A DNA stretch of 7,770 nt from Acidobacteriaceae bacterium (lineage in GTDB: Bacteria; Acidobacteriota; Terriglobia; Terriglobales; Acidobacteriaceae). A program made the translations under genes and the position numbers. Numbering within the stretch: position 1 is the stretch's first letter; every line of letters starts with the position of its first letter. This document shows positions 1 through 6,359 of the stretch, piece after piece. The notes under the pieces were generated by a model. It saw nothing but the letters and a program-made list of their open reading frames with translations. It did no database searches and had not been told where the DNA came from. The stretch is from assembly GCA_030044455.1 (NCBI GenBank), contig JASHVU010000087.1:1-7770 (forward strand). Direction: 5' to 3'.

Positions 1-623
1 GCGGCATCCGATGCCGAGGCGCCCAGGAAGATTTCGCTGTTCACGCAGACGACAGCAGCACGCACAGGAGCCTGCTTCCCCATCGCAGATCGAATGGCCC
101 TGGGCCGGGTCTTGCGGATCAGCCGGCTCCAAAGAGCCGGAGCTTTGCGTACCGCGTCGCCCGCTTCAACAAAGACAAATGCCTGTGTGTACCAGAAATT
201 GGCCACGGGCGTGGTTACAACGTCCTGATCCCGGTAAACCTGGCCGGCCAGAAGTTCCGGATCGAAGCTCGATTTCAGCACTGCCGTGGTCTTGGCGGAA
301 TTGGATTCACCGAGCATGTAAATCAGCGGAAGCGTTTCCAGTGATTTAGCTCCGGCCCGTTGGGCGGTGGCGAGCCGTTTTTCCGCGTCGCGCAGCATGG
401 TATTGAGATCGGAGCCACCCGGCATCTTCATGGTGGCTGCATCGCGGCGCTTATCACGGAAATGCAGAAACAGGATGATGGCGGCGACCGCAGCGCCCAT
501 CAGCACAAGCAGAATGCGCAGGACGACAAGGGCCGTTCCGGTAATTCCCAGCAGAGGCCCGGCGAGCCAGGCCAGCACGACGGAAAGAATCAAGACAAGA
601 ATCGAGACCAGAATGGGCAGCAC
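1..623 (-). CDS. tssM: TssM (IcmF-like) T6SS inner-membrane protein, N-terminal part
   Basis: TssM is the large inner-membrane subunit of the T6SS membrane complex, spanning the periplasm and contacting TssL and the baseplate. Only 207 codons are present; the gene continues past the left edge. The start is a GTG at 623-621, chosen because AGGAG lies 6 nt upstream, partly inside the tssL stop codon. Residues about 2-25 and 31-53 are two hydrophobic segments followed by a basic stretch (FRDKRRD), as in the TssM N-terminal hairpin. A P-loop-like motif, GESNSAKT, lies at residues 105-112, with Ala where Walker A normally has the last Gly. Further on, VANFWYTQAFVFVEAGD (140-156) occupies the position where canonical TssM proteins have a WWFT...DTAGR-type segment, so the Walker B/switch region is also degenerate. 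It is the third gene of the tssK1-tssL-tssM operon, 9 nt after tssL. The family call rests on these features and gene order; nucleotide hydrolysis is doubtful. Confidence 0.88.
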   Translation of the reverse strand, partial: MLPILVSILVLILSVVLAWLAGPLLGITGTALVVLRILLVLMGAAVAAIILFLHFRDKRRDAATMKMPGGSDLNTMLRDAEKRLATAQRAGAKSLETLPLIYMLGESNSAKTTAVLKSSFDPELLAGQVYRDQDVVTTPVANFWYTQAFVFVEAGDAVRKAPALWSRLIRKTRPRAIRSAMGKQAPVRAAVVCVNSEIFLGASASDA

Positions 624-632
624 GTCAAGCTC

Positions 633-1319
633 CTATTGCACAGTCACTCCGGCATTCTGAACCTGGGAAACTCCGGAACCAAGAAGAATCTCGTATCCAC
701 CGAATGCGATCACCACCAATCCCGCCAGCACGAGTGTTGCAACCAGCAGCGCCCGGGTCCAAGGATCGCGGCTGCGCGGGGCGGGAACTTCAGGAGCGGC
801 AATCGCGGGCATCAGCCGCGCCGCGCCGCGGATGCGGGCAATCTTTTCCCGCGCTGCGCGCAGCAACTGGTGCAGTTCGCCGCTGTCACCGAGCGCATAC
901 CGGCCGCGATAACCCATTTCCAGACAGAGGCAGTGCAATTCCAGGGTGTCGGCGGTTTCGGCGGAGTCCTGCGCGCTCAGCTGACCCTGCAGATTGCGGA
1001 AAAAGGCCTCACCGGCAAGGTGGCCACCGAAGAGTTCCTCCTGCAGCGGCCGGCGCGACCAGTCTGCAAAGACCGGGCTCTGCAGGTTGAGCACGCTTTC
1101 GTCGAGAAATGCAACCGTGGCAAAGACTCCCATCTGCACGGTCTCGCTGGAGTAGCCGAGCGCTCGCCCATCCTGCATGGCCGACTGCAACGAGCGGCGC
1201 ATCTGGGCGCGAAAACTTTCAGAGTCCTGAACCTGTTGGCGCTGAAAGCGCACTCGCAGAATGCCGGTGAGAACTTCTTGAAAGCACAGGGAGAGATTGT
1301 TGACGCGTGCGGTGCCCAT
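633..1319 (-). CDS. tssL: TssL (DotU-like) T6SS inner-membrane protein
   Basis: TssL is a C-tail-anchored inner-membrane protein whose cytoplasmic DotU domain binds TssK and TssM, linking baseplate to membrane complex. The 228-residue product has the DotU domain at about 8-165, with the family hallmarks FLDESVLN (71-78), WSRRPLQEELFG (87-98), a following GxxFF (103-107) and CLCLEMGYRGRY (130-141). A Pro-rich linker (about 171-186) leads to one membrane segment at about 188-211, leaving some 17 residues predicted to be periplasmic. There is no OmpA-like peptidoglycan-binding extension, so this is the short TssL form. The ATG at 1319-1317 overlaps the tssK1 stop (TAATG), and a GGAG about 8 nt upstream lies inside tssK1, consistent with translational coupling. 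The stop TAG (635-633) is in the same frame as the downstream tssM start. Confidence 0.93.
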   Translation of the reverse strand: MGTARVNNLSLCFQEVLTGILRVRFQRQQVQDSESFRAQMRRSLQSAMQDGRALGYSSETVQMGVFATVAFLDESVLNLQSPVFADWSRRPLQEELFGGHLAGEAFFRNLQGQLSAQDSAETADTLELHCLCLEMGYRGRYALGDSGELHQLLRAAREKIARIRGAARLMPAIAAPEVPAPRSRDPWTRALLVATLVLAGLVVIAFGGYEILLGSGVSQVQNAGVTVQ

Positions 1320-2671
1320 TACGATGACTCCACGATGACAGTGATTTCGAATTCAGGCCGCGAGATTTCGCCGGGAACGTAAAGGCCTACGGTGCGCGTT
1401 TGCAGGATATGTTCCCAGCATGGGCCGGTGGTGTCAATTGCAAAGTATTGCATGTCTGCCTCGGCACGAAGCGATGTTGGCGGGACGGGAAGATGGGTTA
1501 ACGTCATGCCGGGCAGCGCGCGCTTTACCAGCTCGGGTACGAACTTGAGCGAACACACCTTCACCAGCCTTGGAATCAGTTTTAGCAACTCCGACTCGCC
1601 CAGGTCAGAGCGCATGCCCAAAATCCATCGTGCCCGGCGCAGGCACCGTTCATCGCGCACTTCCGCACCGTGAATATATGGCTCGGATTGATGAAAATCG
1701 AGTGTCACAGTATTCGACGGCACCACAATCTCGAGATGGCGGCGAATGTGCGCGTCCAGAGCCCGGAATGCCGGCCGAGGGTTGCGATGGTCGTAGGAGG
1801 GAAGCTGCCGGGGATCGGAGTCGACGGCAAATGTACAAAGCGCGCCAGCCAGCCGTGAAAGCTCGATGAATACATCTTCAGGATGCGCGTGGCTGGTGGT
1901 CACGAGGTGCTGCAAGGGCGGTATGGCGTTGTGCAATGCATGGAGAAACCAGTAATTGGCGACGTCAAGCGCCGCAGTGCCCGCCTCGAACCGGCCATGC
2001 CGCCGCGCGCTCCGCGACACGGTTGCGCTTTTTTCTCCAATCGCATCGAGCAGCCGGCGAACCAGCAGCATGAGGGATTCGCTGGCGCTCAGGCGCAGGC
2101 ACGGTGGAATGAACTCCTCGTCGAAAATCAGGTGCCCGCGGCCATCGCGAAGCACATGAGCGATGGGAATGGAGAGCACTTCAGAGGTCAGTTCGGCTTC
2201 TGTCGTCAAGCGGATGTTTTTCTGTCCCAGATCAATCTCGCGCTCGTCGATGCCGTTGGTTTCGTCACGCAGCATGCGCTGCATAGGCGAAAACCGGCTG
2301 CCGTTTGCAGTTGTGCCAAGGTCGCAATCGAAACCGTTATCCCTGCGGACGGGAACGGTCAGATAGAGCGGAAGCACCGCGTCGGTGGAGGGAAAGACCT
2401 CGAGCAGATTGCGCATCGGCGGAGGCGGATCGGAGTTGGGTATCTCGAAGGCCAGCCCGTCGGGAAAGATTCCCGAGACATGCAGGAGGGATGCCGTTCC
2501 GTTGCGGATTGCCTTCGCGTCCAGCTCGGCGTGCAGCAGCCCCCACGGCTCCCGCCATAGGCTGGCTGCGAGGAACGCCATGGAGTCTTCGAAATAACGA
2601 CTTTGCGTCTGGAAATGATGCGGGCCCAGGTACATGCCTTCGGACCAGACGACCCGTGAGAGGAATTTCAT
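1319..2671 (-). CDS. tssK: TssK baseplate adaptor, copy 1 (operon-linked)
   Basis: TssK forms trimers in the T6SS baseplate and connects the wedge proteins to TssL/TssM. The 450-residue product has the expected length and the TssK N-terminus (VVWSEGMYLGPHHFQ, 7-21), SGIFPDG (66-72), HAHPED (261-266), VVPSN (316-320), ALPG...THLPVPP (385-398) and YVPGEISRPE (431-440). The start is ATG at 2671-2669, because homologues begin just before the VVW motif. A TTG codon 21 nt upstream (2692) keeps the frame open but has no family support. No convincing Shine-Dalgarno sequence precedes the ATG; instead there is a small inverted repeat (CAAAC/GTTTG, 2678-2688). It is the first gene of tssK1-tssL-tssM and overlaps tssL by one base. 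It aligns essentially without gaps to the second TssK at 4750-6105: 28 of 63 residues match by eye over residues 381-443, so the two are old paralogues, not a recent duplication. Confidence 0.93.
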   Translation of the reverse strand: MKFLSRVVWSEGMYLGPHHFQTQSRYFEDSMAFLAASLWREPWGLLHAELDAKAIRNGTASLLHVSGIFPDGLAFEIPNSDPPPPMRNLLEVFPSTDAVLPLYLTVPVRRDNGFDCDLGTTANGSRFSPMQRMLRDETNGIDEREIDLGQKNIRLTTEAELTSEVLSIPIAHVLRDGRGHLIFDEEFIPPCLRLSASESLMLLVRRLLDAIGEKSATVSRSARRHGRFEAGTAALDVANYWFLHALHNAIPPLQHLVTTSHAHPEDVFIELSRLAGALCTFAVDSDPRQLPSYDHRNPRPAFRALDAHIRRHLEIVVPSNTVTLDFHQSEPYIHGAEVRDERCLRRARWILGMRSDLGESELLKLIPRLVKVCSLKFVPELVKRALPGMTLTHLPVPPTSLRAEADMQYFAIDTTGPCWEHILQTRTVGLYVPGEISRPEFEITVIVESS

Positions 2672-2786
2672 AGTAAACAAACCGTTTGGCAAACGTGACT
2701 GTTAAGCGGTCCACGGTCCAATGCGCTGGGAAAGGAGATGGTTAAACTCCCTCGCAAACTACCCCGACCCTGCTGCCATCAAGCGT

Positions 2787-2808
2787 GCTTGCATCCTAGG
2801 ATGCCAGC
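2787..2808. promoter_or_regulatory. 22-bp imperfect palindrome, candidate operator
   Basis: The core GCATCCTAGGATGC (2791-2804) is a perfect 14-bp palindrome. Outside one mismatched pair (2790/2805), three further bases on each side also pair (GCT at 2787-2789 with AGC at 2806-2808), giving 20 of 22 symmetric bases. It covers the predicted -10 element of tssK-L-M and lies in the spacer shared by two divergent genes, a classic location for a dimeric regulator. The regulator is unknown and no transcription factor gene is in the window. Confidence 0.55.
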
Positions 2809-2821
2809 CCTTTACTGTCAA
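2793..2821 (-). promoter_or_regulatory. Predicted sigma70-type promoter of tssK1-tssL-tssM
   Basis: On the minus strand, a perfect -35 TTGACA (2821-2816) is followed after exactly 17 nt by TAGGAT (2798-2793), four of six bases of the TATAAT consensus. Transcription would begin near 2786, giving a leader of about 115 nt before the tssK1 ATG. The -10 hexamer is embedded in a palindrome, suggesting direct repression. This is prediction from sequence only. Confidence 0.6.
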
Positions 2822-2884
2822 GCCAAGGGAATGTAGTCTAAGTCTCCGGAACCTTCTAATTGTCTACGGCTACGGTGGTGATCG

Positions 2885-4723
2885 ATGAATGCGCCCAGAT
2901 CTCCCTTCGACGAGACCGATGCTCCCGGCAAGAAGGACCCGGTCGCGAGCCAGTCTTCGAGTGCGACCGGACTCTTCAGTACTGCCCCGCCTGTATCCGC
3001 TCGCGCGGAGGAAGATCTGCTGGCGTCCCTATTGAAAGGGCCAGAGAGTGCAATGCCCGCTCCCGCTCCACCGGTTGCAGCGGCGCCAACGGCTCAACTT
3101 GAGGTTCCGCTCCAGGCGCTGCCTTCGGTGGCCGCAACTCCCGGCATGCCGGCTCCTGCTCAAGCCCCGCCAGCGCCGGCAGGTTCTGGTGAATTCACAA
3201 GAATGCTGCAGTCGCTCAAGTCCTCTGAGCCTGCGACGCCCCCGGCTCCCGCCCCGATATCCAGGCCCTCAGTAGAACTCGCAAGGTCATTCACTCCCGT
3301 GGCCGTAGAAAAAAACTTCTCGACGGAGCCGGCAGCGCCGGCAGAAACCCATCGCGAACCCGCACCGTCTACTGCTGCTTCGTCGCCTGGCAGTTTCACA
3401 CAGATGTTCAGTTCGATGGAATCGAAAACTGCCGAGCCGATGCCGTCTACCCCTGCGCCACCGGCATCGGATTCGACCTCCGCCGTTTCTGAGCCGCCTC
3501 CGCCAGCGGCCGCTGGTCCGGGTGAATTCACAAGAATGCTGCAGTCGCTCAAGTCAAAGGAGCCTGCGGAGCCTTCCGGATTTAACCCGGTGTCTCGACC
3601 GTCAGAAGAACTGGCCAGCTCATTTAGAACCGTAGCTGTGGAAAGAAGCTTCTCGATTGAACCGGCGGCGCCGGCAATCCCCCTTCGCGAAACCCCGCCG
3701 CCTGCTGCTCCTTCGTCCTCAGGGAGCTTCACGCAAATGTTCAACTCGATGGGGTCAGAGCCGGGGGAACCTGCCGCACCAGCGCCTGCCACACCAGCGC
3801 CTGCCACACCAGTTTCGTCGGGTGCTGGCGAGTTTACGCGGATGTTTCAAGGGCCTGCGCCAGCCGCTCCTCGCCAGCCGGTTCAGCCCCCGCCGCCTGT
3901 CAAAGCGCCGGCGACGGCTGAGCCTGGCGCATTCACTCGCATGTTCTCGCAGTCAGGTCCGGCTCAGGCCCCGCACGAGGATCCGCTCAAGTCGCTTCGG
4001 CAGGAACCCGCCCCAGAGCGCGGATTGCAGTTCCAGGCAACTCCCGCACGTGCACCGGAGCCCGCTATTCCCGCGCAGGGCGGCTTTACACAACTGCTGC
4101 AGGCGCTCAACCAGCCTGCGCAGAAACCGGCCGAGCCGCCCCTTGCCCCACCGCCTCTGTCGGCTTCGGCTCCTACTCCCTCGGCCGGAGGTTTCACTCA
4201 GCTACTCCAGACACTTTCTTCGCAACCGGCCGCGTCCGTATCGCTGCCGCCTCCGGCTGCAGTTCCGCCGGTCGCAGCGGCGCCGCTGGCGCCGTCTCCA
4301 ATGACTTTTCCCTCAGCCGCGCCGCCAACGCTGCCGCCTGCACCTGCGCCTCCGATGTCCAGTGGTCCTGGCGAGTTCACTCGGGTGATATCCGGCTCGG
4401 CGCTGCGCGAGATTCAGGGTCAGGCTGCTCCACCGGCCGCACCGCCGGCTGCTCCACCGGCAAGTCCAGCCGCGTGGGCTCCGCCCCCCATGCCGCAGAT
4501 GCCTCGAATGCCCGCATCTCCAGTGGCGCAGCAGCCCCCCGCGGCGGCGCCTCATTTCACGCCGCCGGCATTTGCGTTCCCGCCTGCGCCTGCGCCGCCT
4601 CCACCCGCTCCCGCACCGCCCGGAGGCTTGCCCAAGTACCTGCTTCCACTGTTGCTCACGCTGGGCTTTCTGGTAGTAGCCCTGCTCATCATCCTCATCT
4701 TCGTGCTGGTCAAACACAAATAG
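2885..4723 (+). CDS. Unrecognised Pro/Ala-rich, C-terminally membrane-anchored repeat protein in T6SS locus
   Basis: I do not recognise a named family. The 612-residue product is almost entirely low-complexity Pro/Ala/Ser sequence predicted to be disordered. A single hydrophobic segment (about 586-609, after GGLPKY) ends in VKHK, so the protein looks tail-anchored with a long cytoplasmic arm; there is no signal peptide. Nine copies of G-x-F-T-[R/Q]-[M/L/V]-[L/F/I] begin at residues 102, 169, 213, 280, 315, 348, 399, 435 and 496. Most are followed by a short hydrophobic pattern such as LQSL, MFSSM, LLQAL or LLQTL. A related DLLASLLKG at 44-52 may be a diverged copy. Residues 102-184 and 213-294 are an obvious duplication. 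The start ATG (2885) has only a weak GGTGG upstream. The gene lies between two tssK genes, divergent from one and convergent with the other (26 bp apart). A T6SS accessory role is inferred from position; a scaffold or tether is one possibility. Confidence 0.85.
   Translation: MNAPRSPFDETDAPGKKDPVASQSSSATGLFSTAPPVSARAEEDLLASLLKGPESAMPAPAPPVAAAPTAQLEVPLQALPSVAATPGMPAPAQAPPAPAGSGEFTRMLQSLKSSEPATPPAPAPISRPSVELARSFTPVAVEKNFSTEPAAPAETHREPAPSTAASSPGSFTQMFSSMESKTAEPMPSTPAPPASDSTSAVSEPPPPAAAGPGEFTRMLQSLKSKEPAEPSGFNPVSRPSEELASSFRTVAVERSFSIEPAAPAIPLRETPPPAAPSSSGSFTQMFNSMGSEPGEPAAPAPATPAPATPVSSGAGEFTRMFQGPAPAAPRQPVQPPPPVKAPATAEPGAFTRMFSQSGPAQAPHEDPLKSLRQEPAPERGLQFQATPARAPEPAIPAQGGFTQLLQALNQPAQKPAEPPLAPPPLSASAPTPSAGGFTQLLQTLSSQPAASVSLPPPAAVPPVAAAPLAPSPMTFPSAAPPTLPPAPAPPMSSGPGEFTRVISGSALREIQGQAAPPAAPPAAPPASPAAWAPPPMPQMPRMPASPVAQQPPAAAPHFTPPAFAFPPAPAPPPPAPAPPGGLPKYLLPLLLTLGFLVVALLIILIFVLVKHK
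3188..3766 (+). repeat. Tandem duplication of an ~82-residue, two-motif block
   Basis: Residues 102-184 and 213-294 of the repeat protein align along their length. Shared landmarks are GEFTRMLQSLKS, SRPS-EELA-like SRPSVELA/SRPSEELA, VAVE-x-x-FS, EPAAPA, GSFTQMF and a final EP. At DNA level the first 35 bases are identical between 3188-3222 and 3521-3555, while later parts have diverged. This indicates an internal duplication with continued conservation, or local gene conversion, at the motif. Confidence 0.8.
3779..3808 (+). repeat. Two perfect 15-bp tandem repeats
   Basis: The unit CCAGCGCCTGCCACA occurs twice in succession, in frame, encoding PAPAT-PAPAT in a linker of the repeat protein. 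It is a likely replication-slippage product. A similar 24-bp-period repeat (15 identical bases, GGCTGCTCCACCGGC) occurs from 4423 and 4447. Confidence 0.75.
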
Positions 4724-4749
4724 CGGCTGGCACAAGCAACGGCAGGCGC

Positions 4750-6105
4750 TCACTCGGGATTGGCGAAGAGGAAGATCAGCTCCATTTCGGGATTGGGGAT
4801 TTCGCCGGGCATGTATACGGCAAAGTTGCGCGCGCGCACCACGGCTTCCCACACCGGTCCGCTCTGGTCGAGGCTGAAGTACTGGTAGCGCAGCTTCACC
4901 GGGACAGCCCTCGGCGGTACGGGAACATGTGTCATCTTCAGCCCCGGCAGCGCCTGCCGAATGAGCTGTTCGATATGCGTGGCCGAACAGGCCTTGGCCA
5001 GCGCCGGAACGCGAGCGATCAGGTCGGCCTCCTTCATGTCGGAACTTATGGCCAGATAAGGACGCGAATTCTCAAAGTAGCGGTCCTTGTCGATGGCCGT
5101 CGCGTAAATGGAATCGCGCAGCGGTTTCAGTGGTAAGGCAACAAAGTTGCTGGGTACAACCGTTTCAAGCAACTCGGCGATCACCGCATCCAGGGCCAGA
5201 AAGCAGGGACCAAGGCGCTCGTGCTCATATTTGGGCAGGTCGCGCGGCTCGATTTTCGACGAGAACGTGGTCAGCGCCCCGGCCAGCGAAAGCATGTGCA
5301 GAAACGCAGTTTCAGGATGCACGTGGGTTGAGTCCAACATATGCCGCAGCTGCGGCATGTGCACGTTCATGGTATAAAGCAGCCAGAAGTTGGCGATATC
5401 TGAAGCGCTGAAATCGGCCAGCGATTGATTGCGCTGCCGCCGGGAGCCGGCAAGCTGGCTGCTGCGTGAGATGAGGGTTTCGATCTGTCCGCGCAGAATG
5501 CCGGTAAGCAGTTCGTTGCCCTTGATGTTAAGAAGCGGCGGCACAAACTTTGGATCATGCCGGTAACCGCCAGCCTCGGTTCGTTCAATTTGAGCCAGAG
5601 GGAGCAGGACGGCTCCTTCAAGGTTTTCACCTTCAGCCAGAATCTGCAGGTTCTTCCGCGCCAGCGAAATGGGCTTTTCCACGCCGGAGCTGTTTTCGTC
5701 GCGCAGCATCTGCATTTCCGCATAGAAACGCGTGCTGGCGCCCATGTGCTGAAGTTCCACATTCATGCCTCCCGGCCGGTCCTGCGGCACCGCCAGAAAG
5801 AGGGCGCAAGAATTCTTGCCCTCAGGAAAACATTCCTCCAGGGTGCGCGAAGCGGGCGGCGCGTCGCAGGCAGGCAGGTCGAGCAACAAGCCATCCGGGA
5901 AGATGCCGGATGCCTCGGTCACATTGAGCAACCCCTGGCTCAATCCGGCGGCGTCGATCTGCAGAGTTTTGAAGCCCCAGTTGCGGAAGAATAACGCTCC
6001 GGCGAGGAAACGCAAGGTATCCTCGAAAAACCGGTCCTGGGCCTGCAAATGTTGCGGCGACAAAAATACGCCTTTTGACCAAACAACGGGCTGCAACTGT
6101 CGCAT
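4750..6105 (-). CDS. tssK: TssK baseplate adaptor, copy 2 (stand-alone paralogue)
   Basis: This is a second complete TssK of 451 residues. It has VVWSKGVFLSPQHLQ (7-21), SGIFPDG (66-72), HVHPET (261-266), VVPSN (316-320), LPLKPLRDSIYA (324-335), ALPG...THVPVPP (385-398) and YMPGEIPNPE (431-440). Its motifs fall at the same residue numbers as in the copy at 1319-2671, yet most residues between them differ. The start is ATG at 6105-6103, with AGGAG (6118-6114) 8 nt upstream; another ATG at 6113 is out of frame. The gene is not joined to tssL or tssM. Downstream it converges on the repeat-protein gene with a 26-bp gap and no visible terminator hairpin; upstream, a mobile-element-like repeat begins 2 bp beyond its ribosome binding site. 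Either both TssK proteins serve in one baseplate, or each docks a different variant. All family landmarks are intact, so I see no sign of decay. Confidence 0.92.
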   Translation of the reverse strand: MRQLQPVVWSKGVFLSPQHLQAQDRFFEDTLRFLAGALFFRNWGFKTLQIDAAGLSQGLLNVTEASGIFPDGLLLDLPACDAPPASRTLEECFPEGKNSCALFLAVPQDRPGGMNVELQHMGASTRFYAEMQMLRDENSSGVEKPISLARKNLQILAEGENLEGAVLLPLAQIERTEAGGYRHDPKFVPPLLNIKGNELLTGILRGQIETLISRSSQLAGSRRQRNQSLADFSASDIANFWLLYTMNVHMPQLRHMLDSTHVHPETAFLHMLSLAGALTTFSSKIEPRDLPKYEHERLGPCFLALDAVIAELLETVVPSNFVALPLKPLRDSIYATAIDKDRYFENSRPYLAISSDMKEADLIARVPALAKACSATHIEQLIRQALPGLKMTHVPVPPRAVPVKLRYQYFSLDQSGPVWEAVVRARNFAVYMPGEIPNPEMELIFLFANPE

Positions 6106-6164
6106 GCGCGCATCTCCTGTCTAGAGCCTGTTATTAGCTTTCCCGCAGGCGTCGGTGCGAGCGA

Positions 6165-6242
6165 AAATCGCGCCAGACGCGGCGGAGGACGAAGACTTTG
6201 GCCATTCCAAGACGAGGACGACAACAAAGTATGGCGCGATTT
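6165..6242. repeat. Inner inverted repeat, left module of the element
   Basis: AAATCGCGCCA (6165-6175) is complemented perfectly by TGGCGCGATTT (6232-6242), with a 56-nt loop. The loop holds two partial direct copies of a GAGGACGA-containing sequence (from about 6185 and 6213), so the module could fold as a long stem-loop. Confidence 0.6.
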
Positions 6243-6259
6243 ACGCCGCAACCCGGAGG

Positions 6260-6359
6260 GCTGGGGCCAATTTTGCCCATCTCTTTGTCGCTCATCGCTA
6301 GCAGACACCCGGTATGCGTCGCTCCTCGCTTCGCGATCTGAGCAAAATTGGCTCCCAGC
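6260..6359. repeat. Inner inverted repeat, right module of the element
   Basis: GCTGGGGCCAATTTTGCCCA (6260-6279) pairs with the reverse complement of 6339-6359, allowing a one-base insertion and one or two mismatches. The 59-nt loop carries no evident coding sequence. Together with the left module and the terminal repeats it makes the element strongly foldable. Confidence 0.6.

Larger units (their letters stand above)
2672..2884. other. Divergent intergenic region between tssK1 and the repeat protein gene
   Basis: This 213-bp spacer must hold the start signals for the leftward tssK-L-M operon and the rightward repeat-protein gene. I see a good minus-strand promoter and a palindrome (listed separately), a 7-bp-period direct repeat GGTCCA at 2708-2713 and 2715-2720, and a short inverted repeat CAAAC/GTTTG at 2678-2688 just ahead of the tssK1 ATG. 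I find no comparably good plus-strand promoter; TTTACT (2811-2816) and TAGTCT (2834-2839) are correctly spaced by 17 nt but match the consensus poorly. Confidence 0.6.
3188..4390 (+). repeat. Nine in-frame GxFT[R/Q] motif repeats
   Basis: The region of the repeat protein spanning residues 102-502 carries GEFTRML, GSFTQMF, GEFTRML, GSFTQMF, GEFTRMF, GAFTRMF, GGFTQLL, GGFTQLL and GEFTRVI, in that order. Spacing between copies varies from 33 to 67 residues and is filled with Pro/Ala/Ser linkers. The motif core is far better conserved than the linkers, which points to selection on the motif itself and not to simple repeat expansion. Copies with R tend to have E or A before F, and copies with Q tend to have S or G. 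Confidence 0.85.

Noticed and set aside
360..1382. Plus-strand open frame of 340 codons
   Set aside because: It is antisense to tssL and tssM, whose family motifs are clear; its product is low-complexity Gln/His-rich with no recognisable domain, typical of a GC-rich shadow frame.
1883..2560. Plus-strand open frame of 225 codons
   Set aside because: Antisense to tssK1, with no family resemblance and no start signal.
2789..2808. Possible sigma54 (-24/-12) promoter on the minus strand, TGGCAT...GATGCA
   Set aside because: The distance between the GG and GC elements is 11 nt instead of 10 and the -12 box is poor; the sigma70-type match overlapping it is much better.
3160..3807. Minus-strand Gly/Ala-rich frame of 215 codons inside the repeat-protein gene
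   Set aside because: It is the complement of Pro/Ala codons, which automatically gives Gly/Ala; the plus-strand frame has a membrane anchor and conserved motifs.
4724..4749. Bidirectional terminator between the convergent genes
   Set aside because: The 26-bp gap shows no stem with a flanking T-run; termination there is not supported by the sequence.
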